A stretch of 64,000 nucleotides of DNA, taken from positions 17,848,751-17,912,750 of the forward strand of contig JABAKD010000023.1 in assembly GCA_012845835.1 (NCBI GenBank), in the 5' to 3' direction. The position numbers and the translations under genes are program-made. The first letter of the stretch is position 1. Each line of letters starts with the position of its first letter. The DNA is from Undaria pinnatifida (Eukaryota; Sar; Phaeophyceae; Laminariales; Alariaceae). This document shows, one piece after another, positions 30,406 to 38,849 of the stretch. Under the pieces are notes generated by a model. That model did not search any database, was not told where the DNA came from, and saw only the letters and a list, made by a program, of their open reading frames with translations.

Positions 30406-31116
30406 ATGGTGGACTTATCGCGGAATATCACAGAGCGAGATGAGGAGAACCACCACGGAGAATGGCGGGGCACGATCCCCCAGCAACAAGTGCGAGCGCC
30501 GTGTGGGGTCTGTGGCAGGTACTTGGAGGACGACCAGAGGTTCGCTTTTGGTGGCTGGCTTGTCCACAGGAGGTGTGCCGTAGAAAGCGCAGCAGGAGCA
30601 GACGTCGAGGGGGACGACCGATTTGGGGTAGCTATCCAAGACGGGACAGGAGTGTCGCGTTGGAGAACGTTCCGACTCACGGCAATAATGCCCAGAATCC
30701 ACATGAGATACGATCGCACTACCCCGGATGGCGCTCACCAACAACGACAGTTAGAGATATTGTGGCGACCACTGACCTCGGGTGTAGAAGAGGCCGCGAG
30801 TCAGGGTGCAGGGGGTCAAGACGATGAAAGGGGATTAGAGGAGTCCGAGGAATTTTGGTGCACGTACTGCGGTTGGCCTCTCGATAACGCTAGGGGGGAG
30901 TCGGGGGAAGACGATGCTCGAGTACCCGTTCCGTGCGCCCATGGAGGCTTTGTGCACACCCGCTGCATGCTGGACCGCCCGGAAAACCTCGCGAGAGGAC
31001 ATGCAGATCCTAGGCCCTGCGTTGCGTGTCGTTCGGTGTGGCCGGGAGGAAGCCGACCTTCCCACCCGTCGGAGCTCGCTAGAGGGACATCCATGGACGG
31101 ACATGAGGGAAGGTGA
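30406..31116 (+). CDS. tandem RING-like modules, intact zinc ligands
   Basis: 236 residues. Module 1: CGVCGRYLEDDQRFAFGG, then H-R-R-C. Module 2: CTYCGWPLDNARGE ... PCAHGGFVHTRCMLD ... PCVACRSVWP, a regular C-x2-C...C-x-H...H-x2-C...C-x2-C set. Module 2 is the first copy of an 840-bp tandem duplication; its downstream twin (near 31690-31900) has lost several ligands. It probably once formed part of the element's long protein. Confidence 0.45.
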   Translation: MVDLSRNITERDEENHHGEWRGTIPQQQVRAPCGVCGRYLEDDQRFAFGGWLVHRRCAVESAAGADVEGDDRFGVAIQDGTGVSRWRTFRLTAIMPRIHMRYDRTTPDGAHQQRQLEILWRPLTSGVEEAASQGAGGQDDERGLEESEEFWCTYCGWPLDNARGESGEDDARVPVPCAHGGFVHTRCMLDRPENLARGHADPRPCVACRSVWPGGSRPSHPSELARGTSMDGHEGR

Positions 31117-32500
31117 GGGGCGGTGAGAGGTGCCCTGCAGCTCGCCACCCGCGTTCAGCGGCACATCTCCGGACTGGAGTCAGCCAGCTACGTGACGACT
31201 GGCATTTACGGTACGTTTGAGCTCATGTTACATGCACACGGAAGGAGCTCAACCTCCTCGTTCTTGCTATGCTCCCTCTTTTGCGATGCGCTGGATCTGC
31301 CTCAAGGGGCATACCTCGATTTTCCCCGACCGAGGGAATGGGAAACGGTGGCAGGCCAATACCGTACGCTGTTCGCTTGCGTACGCCATCCAACCGCAGG
31401 ATGTCCTCCTTCGACTCCAAAATCAAAGACTCTACATCGCACCTCACGTCCAACAATATCTAGTAGGCCTCGACGCCGAATGCGAAGAGCGACTAACGAG
31501 GTGGACCCTCGGGGTCCGAAGCGCGTTGAAAGCGGGTTATGCGCTTCCTTTCTTCTCAACAGCGATGCGGCGACACCGGAGAGAACGGACCGGATGCTGG
31601 AGAACGACCATTTACACACGGGACCAACTGAAGAAGGAAGCGCTGCTAGGAGTGCAGCAGAGAGACGTCATGCCGCGGGAAGCAGGGGTGCATCTCCCTG
31701 CGCCTACTGCAGGCGGGCACTAGAGGAGTCTACTGGGGATTCGGCGGTGGACTCTTTATGGGCGCTTATTCCGTGTCCCCACGGCGAGCAAGTACATGCC
31801 CGCTACATGCTAGACCGTGCGAAACGCGTCGCGAGTGGGCATGCAGATCCACAACCACGCGTCGCGTATCGCTCGGAATGGCCGGCAAGAAATCGGCCTC
31901 TTCATTTCGCTGAGCTGGCTGGGGACCTTCCAAGGCCACGCCCGGGGGGAAGGTGGCCGGCAATAGCGTGACCCCGGCAGTTCGCCGAACTCGTCTAGAA
32001 GGATGACCCCCGGTTGTATCCAGCTAGTTACGTCACGACTGGTTCCCACGATACTTTTGAGGAGATGGTGAGGACCCATGGGAGTAGCCCAACCTCCTCG
32101 TTCCTGTTGTGCACCCTGTTCGGAGATGCTTTTGGCCTACCCCAAGGCGCCTACCTTGACTTCCCTTGACCGAGAGAATGGAGAACGGCAGCCGGTCACT
32201 ACCGTGAGATCTTTGCCGCGTACGGCATCCGCCCGCAGGATACTATACTCCGACTCCCGAACCGAAGGATTTACATCCTTCCTCATGTCCAAGAGTTCAT
32301 GGCGGTCCTCGGCTCGACGTGGGAGGACCGCCTAACGAGGTGGACCCTCGGGGTGCGAAACGCGTTAGAAGAGGGGGAGGCGCTTCCTCCGTTCCCGACG
32401 GCAGCGTGGACCCTCGGGCCCCAAAACGGGTTTGAGGCAAGGAACGAGCTGCCTCCCTCCTCGACGGCAGTGGGGGTAACATCGGAAGGAACAGACCCGG
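30820..32500 (+). repeat. tandem duplication, 840-bp period
   Basis: 'catgctggaccg' at 30966 matches 'catgctagaccg' at 31806, 'tacgtgacgactgg' at 31189 matches 'tacgtcacgactgg' at 32029, and 'ggtggaccctcggggt' at about 31500 matches about 32339. The offsets are 839-840 bp (280 codons). The copies have diverged considerably, so the event is old. Confidence 0.8.
31123..32298 (+). pseudogene. second, degenerate RING-like copy and linker
   Basis: The frame 31123-31971 contains SSTSSFLLCSLFCDALDLPQ, which recurs 840 bp later as SPTSSFLLCTLFGDAFGLPQ. The RING copy reads CAYCRR ... PCPHGEQVHARYMLD ... PRVAYRSEWP: the Cys in HTRC, and both Cys of PCVAC, are replaced. A TGA and frame changes follow (about 31970, 32167). 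Non-functional for zinc binding. Confidence 0.5.
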
Positions 32501-33267
32501 CGCTGGAGAGTGACTCATTAGCAGCGGGAGTAACACAACTGGAAGGAACAGCCCCGGCGTCTGAAGGTGACTCGAGGGTAAGGGGGCAGGCGGAGCCAGG
32601 ACGCGCCGCTTATGTAGCCGTGGAGAACACCCTCATGGCCGAACAAGGAGATCTCACGGTGGCGGGACCCTTGCCCCCCCCCCTGAGTCAGCCCAGCGTC
32701 AACCAAGCGGCGGTGAGGGGCACGGCGGAAGGAACGGGCCCGACACGGGAGAGGGACCCTTTAGAAGCGGGCGTGGCACCACTGGAAGGTGCAACTCTAA
32801 CGTCAGAAGGTAGCCAGGGGGGGAGGGAGCAGACGGAGCCAGGATGTGCTGTATCTGTTGCCACGGGAAACTCCCGAACTGCCGAAAACAGGGAGGCGAC
32901 GGCGCCGGGATACTCGCGTGCGCCCCCAACACAGCCCAGCGTCACCCCAGCAACATCGAGAGCGACTGCGTCTACGTCCACTGGTGCAGTAGAGGGTGGG
33001 AAAAGCACAAGAGGCACACGAGGTCGACCGCTCGGATCAGGAAGAGGAACACGAGCGACGACAACTGGGAGAGGAGGCACCACGAACCGGGGGCGAATCC
33101 TTCGACATGGAAGCGGCGAGGTTCCCTCGGCCCCTGCCGAAGGAAGGGTTGGCGGTGGAGAGAGGGAAGGCGGGGACGGAGAAGGAGGAGGGTCAGCACT
33201 AGGGAGCGTAACGCAACTTCGCGATTTCATTGCAGACGACCACAACGGTACGAGCTGTGGGGGTTGA
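32299..33267 (+). CDS. Glu/Gly/Thr-rich disordered fragment
   Basis: A 322-residue frame with repeated phrases around EGT(D/A)PA(L/S)E(S/G)DS, GVTQLEGT and GVAPLEGATL, then Gly/Arg-rich. It looks like a spacer within the decayed element's long protein. No domain. Confidence 0.35.
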   Translation: MAVLGSTWEDRLTRWTLGVRNALEEGEALPPFPTAAWTLGPQNGFEARNELPPSSTAVGVTSEGTDPALESDSLAAGVTQLEGTAPASEGDSRVRGQAEPGRAAYVAVENTLMAEQGDLTVAGPLPPPLSQPSVNQAAVRGTAEGTGPTRERDPLEAGVAPLEGATLTSEGSQGGREQTEPGCAVSVATGNSRTAENREATAPGYSRAPPTQPSVTPATSRATASTSTGAVEGGKSTRGTRGRPLGSGRGTRATTTGRGGTTNRGRILRHGSGEVPSAPAEGRVGGGEREGGDGEGGGSALGSVTQLRDFIADDHNGTSCGG

Positions 33268-33294
33268 AGAGCAACGATTGCTCGGGGACACCGA

Positions 33295-34014
33295 GTGGTG
33301 GGGTTGCCGTGTGGACGTCAACATGCAATGCATGCGCGATGCGTGGTGAATGCGGTCAGACGAGGCGGGGCGCAGGCGTCGTTTCTCTGCGGAGCAAAGG
33401 GATGCACAGTCCGCCATGGAAGACGGGAATCAATAGAAGCGGCAGTTCAGGCGGACCCTGGACTACGCGTGACGGCAGCGGGGCTCGGGGGGAGACCTGA
33501 CGATGGCGAGGAAGAGCGCCGGGATGTCCTCTGCTATCCCTGGGACCAAAATACACTGGGAATTGCAGAACCGCTCGATGATGTCCCCCTTGAGAACCTC
33601 CAACAACGCTTCGCCACTGTTGTCAAAGTGCAGCCGAGGCTGGCTACTGCCCACGCCAAGCTTATCACCCATGTGCTTGGCCTCCTCAATCACGCCTTGG
33701 GAGAGGATCATCAATCCGCACAATCGGGGACGCCGCAATCACTGCTGAGGTCATTCAAGTTGTGGTACATCCTCCCTGCTCTACTGCACTCGCAGGATGG
33801 CCGGATGAAACGGCGTGAGATGTTTACGTCTGCCGAACGCGGTGAACTCACCCTCTTGCTCCGGTGGTTAATGGAGTATACCCGTCGAACATCGACGAGG
33901 CAAATCGGCCAAGCTCGCGAAGAGACGGACCCTGATATGTTTAAGAGGGCATCATCAGCATGCCGCCATCGAGGGGGGGAGGTAACTGTGGCAGCACGCA
34001 GCCTCCTCGCGTAA
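33295..34014 (+). CDS. zinc-finger/linker module upstream of RT
   Basis: A 239-residue frame. It starts with a half-RING (LPCGRQHAMHARC ... CGAKGC), then a helical part with LENLQQRFATV and FKLWYILPALLHSQ ... RREMFTSAERGELTLLLRWL. The latter pattern (a segment rich in L and W followed by R-rich and GEL-type words) commonly precedes the RT domain of protist non-LTR elements. It is in a separate frame from the RT at 34186, so a frameshift or stop intervenes. Confidence 0.5.
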   Translation: MVGLPCGRQHAMHARCVVNAVRRGGAQASFLCGAKGCTVRHGRRESIEAAVQADPGLRVTAAGLGGRPDDGEEERRDVLCYPWDQNTLGIAEPLDDVPLENLQQRFATVVKVQPRLATAHAKLITHVLGLLNHALGEDHQSAQSGTPQSLLRSFKLWYILPALLHSQDGRMKRREMFTSAERGELTLLLRWLMEYTRRTSTRQIGQAREETDPDMFKRASSACRHRGGEVTVAARSLLA

Positions 34015-34185
34015 TCGCGCGCGCCAGGGAACGAGGGAACGTGAGAGCGCGTAAAATCAAAGTTCCCGCAGGAGAACCAGGCCTGCGTATCCGAAGCTGC
34101 AGCGGCAGCGGGGGCAACAAGTTCCACCGACCAGGACGAAGGTAGTGTACCCAACTGGTGCCCGGAGGAAGAGTTCGACCCACAG

Positions 34186-34767
34186 GTGGCCCTCGAGGTA
34201 ATCAATTCTCGCAACGCCTTATCAGGCGCTGGAAGCGACGGTCTGCGATTCTCGCACTTGCAGTCAATAATCAGGACTGGTTTTGGGCGCGAAGAATTTG
34301 GATCTGGCATTGAAGCCTTCTGGAGAAGAGTTATCGGTGATCCAAACGCTTTCCCGCCTGAGTTCTGGCAGCTCTTCTTGCAATCCAACCTCACTGCCCT
34401 GGGTGAAAAATGCCACCCCGTGTGCGTGGGGATGACGTGGAGGCGGCTTATTGCGGCCGGAACCATACGGCAGTGGCGACCACGGCTGGGGGAGGTCAAT
34501 CGCGAAGCGAGACAGTTTGGAGTCGGAGTACGAGTGGGGGTGGCACAGGTAGCGCTACGCGCAAGAATACATCACGAGGCGAAAAACTGGCTGATCCTCA
34601 GCAATTGCTCCAACGCATTCAACACAGTGAAGCGGACTGCTATGCTAGCGGAGGCAGCCACTTGCGTGCCGGCGCTTACACCGTTCGTGGCAAAATGTTA
34701 CAGCGACATGTCTGCGCCCAAAGGCGGAAGATCGACTGCTCCAGCGGGGTGCAACAAGGTGATGCCG
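34186..34767 (+). pseudogene. non-LTR-type reverse transcriptase, truncated
   Basis: The N-terminal RT part is recognisable: GAGSDGLRFSHLQSI, CVGMTWRRLIAAGTI, QFGVGVRVGVAQVALRARIH and NWLILSNCSNAFNTVKR. The last corresponds to the A-motif region (usually LK(I/V/L)DFSNAFN), but Asn replaces the catalytic Asp. In a neighbouring frame CSSGVQQGDAA follows, the start of the GVQQGDPL motif, so one frameshift is present. Sequence then switches at about 34768 to retroelement copy A, before the YxDD box. Inactive and truncated. Confidence 0.7.
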
Positions 34768-35388
34768 CGCGCCTCGAGATTCGTCTACGTTACGTTGAAT
34801 TCCCCGAGGAAACGCACTGGCGATGTGAACTTGCAAGCACCAAGAGCCTCGTACGGCTCCCGTTGAAGTCGTGTAGCGCGTCGGGGGAAGAGGGAGTTCA
34901 ATCGGTCCCGGGTCGTCGGTTGTATGTAGTCGACCCTTACCCGCCAGCTCCTGGATGTCTGAGAGGGAGGGACGCTTGTGCAAGAGGTAGCACGCCAAAA
35001 GGTCGGGCGGCAGGACCGATTGCCGGCCGATAGAAACGTAACGCATCATGGCGTGGCACGTCGGCTCAGCGTGCTGCTCTCGCTTCCAATCGCCATGTGA
35101 ATAACGCGCGACGGAATCAGCGAAACGCAATTCAGCAGCGTTGCGAAGGGCGTCCGCCCTTGTATATGCGGTCGGCGTGCCACCAGGAGAAGGCGTGAGC
35201 CGTAAGAGAGGAGTTCCCATATAGGCTCTGCGTGGTCGCGGTCGGACGGCAGTGGCACCGTGCGGACCGGCGAGTCGACAAGAGCAGGGGTCGCGGCGGC
35301 GACGGGGTCGGCTGCGGCCGTGGAACTCGCGACGGGGATGTACTTCGTCCGCAAGATGGCCGAGGAGCCCCGCCGGGCCCGAATCCAT
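34768..35388 (-). pseudogene. integrase flanks fused across a deletion
   Basis: The minus-strand frame reads GKGRLHTTDD followed directly by PGPIELPLPPTRYTTS. In copy B these two pieces lie about 1.8 kb apart, at the N-terminal side of the integrase zinc finger and at the very C-terminal tail. Copy A therefore lost the zinc finger, core, chromodomain and most of the Tudor-like tail while keeping the frame open. Confidence 0.7.
34912..34917. other. deletion junction at GTCGTC microhomology
   Basis: Copy A has one GTCGTC here; copy B has it at 60417-60422 and 62262-62267. A loses one repeat and everything between (1845 bp). Pattern of microhomology-mediated joining or template switching. Confidence 0.75.
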
Positions 35389-36017
35389 AATCTACAGCGG
35401 GGTGCATTACCCGTTGTTATCGCTGTTCGTCGGCGCGTCGTCGACGACGGAGGGGCTGGAGTGCCAAGCATGGCGGAGACGGACACAGTCGAACCGGTGG
35501 TCGCGGCGGGGGCCGTCTCCTGTAAAGAACTCCGGGATAGATAAGTCGGCTGTGCGATGGGCGTCGCTGCAGCCAGGGCTTCTGCGGAGTCCGTGCCGCC
35601 CTCGATGGGTATGGCAAAAACCGAAGCAAAAACAGTGTCGGCCGCAGGTGAAATCGACCCGCGGCCGGTACAGCCTTCGGTAGTGGCGACGGAGGCAGAA
35701 ACACGAGCGACGAATCTCCCCGGGGAAACAGAAAGGCCGTCAATCCTTATACGTGGCTCGTGTGTGCGAAAATCGTGAAACGCGGTAGAGGTGAGAGGGA
35801 GCCCACCCAAGGCAGCATGTTCAGTGCGGGGCACGAGCCCACCCAAGACAGTGCTTTCGGTGTGGGGCACGAGCCCACCCAAGACAGTGATTTTGGCGAG
35901 GGGCGCGAGTCCACCCGAACCGACTCCTGGGATCGGCGAGGGGGGAGCGCGCAGCCCGCGGGTCCGTAGGAGGTAGATACCGCTATCTCCAACGGGGTTG
36001 GGGCTTGTCAACCCCAC
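35046..36017 (-). CDS. Ala/Thr/Ser-rich region of copy A
   Basis: A 323-residue frame with a 12-residue repeat (VLGGLVPHTEST, VLGGLVPRTEHA) and long Ala/Ser/Thr stretches. It matches copy B at 62195-63449. In a standard Ty3/gypsy element RT and RNase H would lie in this interval, and neither is seen. Function unknown; perhaps a linker. Confidence 0.35.
   Translation of the reverse strand: MGLTSPNPVGDSGIYLLRTRGLRAPPSPIPGVGSGGLAPLAKITVLGGLVPHTESTVLGGLVPRTEHAALGGLPLTSTAFHDFRTHEPRIRIDGLSVSPGRFVARVSASVATTEGCTGRGSISPAADTVFASVFAIPIEGGTDSAEALAAATPIAQPTYLSRSSLQETAPAATTGSTVSVSAMLGTPAPPSSTTRRRTAITTGNAPRCRLWIRARRGSSAILRTKYIPVASSTAAADPVAAATPALVDSPVRTVPLPSDRDHAEPIWELLSYGSRLLLVARRPHIQGRTPFATLLNCVSLIPSRVIHMAIGSESSTLSRRATP
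35799..35922. repeat. 36-bp minisatellite, copy A
   Basis: About three and a half units of 'gagcccacccaagacagtg' plus 17 bp. Copy B has about four and a half at 63141-63300. Confidence 0.75.
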
Positions 36018-36199
36018 GAGATTGATTTTTTTTTTTCAAGCCACTGCGGTCGTACTCCATAGCAGGCTCTGGAAAACGGGCCGGAAAAATCGGCGATGCC
36101 CTTGTCGCTGCCTTTGCGGTACTCGAGTGTGCAATCGAACGCGGTGACGAACTCAAGCTACCGCTGGACTCGTGCATTGAGGGTCCCCACTTTGCCAAT

Positions 36200-36480
36200 G
36201 CTCCCCTATGTATTGTGGCCGGAGGATATGTGGAACTTTGTTCCCCTCAGTATCCTCGGAGGCGTTTGGGAACCCAAGCAATGCTGCAGGTCCCCAAATC
36301 TAGAGGAGTCCAGTGCCTCTCCGAGTCGAGCGTTGCTCGACTGATATACGCGATTTTCATAGTGAACAAAACGTCGTCCAGCGTCACGGTACCCTCGACG
36401 AAACAGGGGCAGTGTTCTGACATCGCAAGGTCAGGGCCGACGCTAGAAGCTATCTCCACAACTTCACGGCTTTTCATTGG
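36200..36480 (-). pseudogene. possible degenerate retropepsin region, copy A
   Basis: The minus strand reads CFVEGTVTLDDVLFTMK, then ATLDSERHWTPLDLGT. Strand-like sequence followed by LDS could be a retropepsin with E in place of the Gly of D-S-G; the same LDSE is in copy B (63560-63780). This is a weak assignment based on position between NADAR and integrase. Confidence 0.25.
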
Positions 36481-36629
36481 CCCACGCGCCCGAGAAATAG
36501 ATCGGAAACGCCGAAGGGGAAGCTTTGCGAGCGCTGGCCGCTCTGAACGGTCCGGTTGCGGCGCGGACGAGATTTCTTGGTTCTTGCACTCGCAGTGCAG
36601 GTGCGGAACCGACTAGGGGAGGCCGGGTG

Positions 36630-37130
36630 CGCCGACCCGGTCTCATTGACGCAAATAGCTGCGCGAACGGCAGAAAGTGCCTCACCGAGCAAGTTTTTCC
36701 TCTCCCCTGGCATGGGTTGTTGGCCCTGGGACCATCCGCCCGGAGGCCAATGCCCCACACTGGGTTCAGAGGGCTGGATTCAGCCAGAAGCTTGTCGTCA
36801 GAGCTCAAAAGGTGATTTTTTTATGGCTGGATTCTGCGTGAATTTGGCGTAGGTGCCAGGCGACACGGCGTTTTGCTTCTCCCTGTCCCCAACAGCGGAG
36901 TCAAAGTTGCGCACGCCTCGACCGATGCGTTTGCGTATGCTTGGACGAGGCGACGACATAATGAGCCCCACTGCTCGATGGTCTTGCAAAAACTTGGTCT
37001 TTTCGGCCATCATGTACTGCTCCGCGCAAGAATATGGTACGTCGTCCACGGCAAACGACGAAGGGGACCACGGTGGAAAATAGGATGGGGGCTGCCAAAA
37101 TAACACCACTTTGGCTGTGGAGTATTCGAG
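36630..37130 (-). pseudogene. NADAR (YbiA-like) domain with two frameshifts
   Basis: On the minus strand: VVLFWQPPSYFPPWSPSSF, then CAEQYMMAEKTKFLQD, GRGVRNFDSAV, TYAKFTQNP, and in shifted frames LLAESSPLNPVWGIGLRADG and KNLLGEALSAVR. These match, in order, the NADAR family signature (FW..S.F; AEQYMM.EKA; R.FD; KF.QNP; E.SP.D..WGIGL; NLLG.AL). NADAR enzymes are small N-glycosidases acting on ADP-ribose-linked or riboflavin-pathway substrates. Differences: the Trp expected after RNFDSAV is Gly, and the Asp of SPxD is Asn. One extra base in an A run (about 36815) and one missing base near 36705 break and restore the frame. It lies between the repeat protein and the possible protease of copy A. 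Confidence 0.8.
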
Positions 37131-37159
37131 AGAAGGGACAAAATCCGTGTTGAAATTTG

Positions 37160-37900
37160 GGCTGCAATGTCCCCGTCCGGGAACACCAGGCCTCGGGAGC
37201 ACGACGCGAATCCGAACCCGTGGTATCTCGCCTCGGGTCTTTCTTCGTTCGTTGGCGGAAAAGCGCGAGAATCCGCTCTAACTGCGCCCGAAAAATGGCA
37301 AAAACCGACGGTGCCAACCCGTCGGTAGCCTCGTTCGGCATTTGTGGGTCTGCAATGTCCCCTTTTGGGAACACCAGTCCTCGGCTACTTGGGCGTGTAA
37401 TGTCCCCTTGCGGGAGCACCAGGCCTCGGGAGCAACATGCGAGTCCGAACCTGGGGTTTCTCGCCTCGGGTCCTCCTCACTCGCTGGCGGAAACTCGTAA
37501 GAAGCCGCCCTCATTGCACCCGAAAACGAGTCCACCACCGACGGTGCCAACCCGTCGGTAGCCTCGTTGGGCATTTGGGTCTGCAATGTCCCCTTTTGGG
37601 AACACCAGTCCTCGGCTACTTGGGCGTGTAATGTCCCCTTGCGGGAGCACCAGGCCTCGGGAGCAACATGCGAGTCCGAACCTGGGGTTTCTCGCCTCGG
37701 GTCCTCCTCACTCGCTGGCGGAAACTCGTAAGAAGCCGCCCTCATTGCACCCGAAAACGAGTCCACCACCGACGGTGCCAACCCGTCGGTAGCCTCGTTG
37801 GGCATTTGGGTCTGCAATGTCCCCGTCTGGGAACACCAGTCCTCGGCTCTTTGGGCCTGTAGTGTCCCCCTCAGGAACACCAGGCCTCGGGAGCACGACG
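37160..37900. repeat. 231-bp tandem repeat (about three units)
   Basis: Units at about 37437 and 37668 appear identical over most of their length; flanking units are more diverged. Each contains two sub-repeats of about 50-60 bp ('aatgtccccttgcgggagca', 'aatgtccccttttgggaaca'). Confidence 0.85.
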
Positions 37901-37961
37901 CGAGTCCGAACCCACGGTTTCTCGCGTCGTGGCCTCTTCGCTCTTTGGCGAATAATCGCAA
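37278..37961 (-). CDS. protein of 77-residue repeats upstream of NADAR
   Basis: A 227-residue frame. Each 77-residue unit contains two WCS(R/Q)KGTL motifs (EAWCSRKGTLHAQ, EDWCSQKGTLQTQ), then MPNEATDGLAPSVVDSFSG and EFPPASEEDPRRETPGSD. It probably precedes the NADAR in the same polyprotein: the last, degenerate unit is read in the frame 36901-37419, which leads into it. A frameshift at about 37300 separates them. Unknown function; near-identical units indicate recent expansion or homogenisation. Confidence 0.4.
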   Translation of the reverse strand: MRLFAKERRGHDARNRGFGLASCSRGLVFLRGTLQAQRAEDWCSQTGTLQTQMPNEATDGLAPSVVDSFSGAMRAASYEFPPASEEDPRRETPGSDSHVAPEAWCSRKGTLHAQVAEDWCSQKGTLQTQMPNEATDGLAPSVVDSFSGAMRAASYEFPPASEEDPRRETPGSDSHVAPEAWCSRKGTLHAQVAEDWCSQKGTLQTHKCRTRLPTGWHRRFLPFFGRS

Positions 37962-37999
37962 GAAAACTGCTCTAACTGCACCCGAAGGGGCAGGGGCTC

Positions 38000-38849
38000 T
38001 GAGCTGTTTCTGCTTGACGAGAGGCGCGATTCTTCCGTAAAATTACGGGAACAGCGTCCAGCTGATCAGGCTGGAGGCCGTGGAGTCACCACTGGCCCGT
38101 CGCGCAGTGTCGGATCTTCTTCCTGTGCCACTGGGGCAGACGTAGCCTGAAACACGTGGGTTAGCGTGTCAAAAGACGAAGCAGGGTCCGTAAACCCTGT
38201 GGGCGTCTTCTGGAGCGGGGCTCGGGCAAGGCAATATTATTTTTACCCGAGGAGGCTCTCTTCCGTTATGTCTCTTGGAGAAGGGAGACGAGGTAGCTAA
38301 TCTTGTCGACTCCTCCTTGATGGAAAAAAGGACAGAGCGTCCGCTGTCATCGTGAGCAAACACCGGATCGAGCCTCGCAAAAGATCTCGGTGTTGTATTG
38401 TTGGCCTTCCCACACCTCAAATCGACCGCCACCTCGTGGTCAGAAAAAGTGTTTCGAGGGTCGACCGTCCCACACCTCAAACCGACCGCCACCGCCTGGT
38501 CAGGGAGAGGGGGGGATGAACACATACGCGTAAAAAGGCGACGCGCCGTCACCGCAGCTATATTGTTGCGCGGCGCGTGCCTGGGGGGGGAGCGCGCAAA
38601 GCGCAGGCTCCCGTGCCATGGTTGATGGGGGCGGCGTTTGGAGCGCGTACCCCCATTGCTGAGTTTATGCCGCGGCTGAGGGGTACGGCGCCGGAAGCGC
38701 GGTTCCCGTTGCCGAACTCAGACCATGACCGAGGGGAACGTCGCTGAAAGCGTGCGCTCTCGCCGTCGAAAAAGAAAGAAAGAAAAGAAAAAAATACCTG
38801 GCTGGAGGAAACCACGCTTGAAGCGCTAGTTCCCGCCGCCGGTACTACG
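38000..38849 (-). pseudogene. Ser/Arg-rich region between gag and repeat protein
   Basis: A 127-residue frame (38169-38552) has a duplicated phrase (DQAVAVGLRCGTVDP, DHEVAVDLRCGKANN). A 194-residue frame (38558-39142) covers the SVKSPRAPT segment shared with the first gag copy. No domain. Included because it links gag to the NADAR part on one strand. Confidence 0.3.

Larger units (their letters stand above)
25400..34767 (+). mobile_element. decayed RING/reverse-transcriptase element
   Basis: All plausible frames in this 9.4-kb stretch are on the plus strand: low-complexity Gly/Pro/Arg regions, then several RING-like Cys/His modules, then a module with an 'ILPALLHSQDGRMKR' segment, then an RT domain of non-LTR type. 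The order (disordered region, RING, RT) fits large non-LTR-like elements known from protists. Frames break repeatedly, so it is a pseudogene. It is cut at 34768 by retroelement copy A. No poly-A tail or target duplication was found. Confidence 0.5.
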
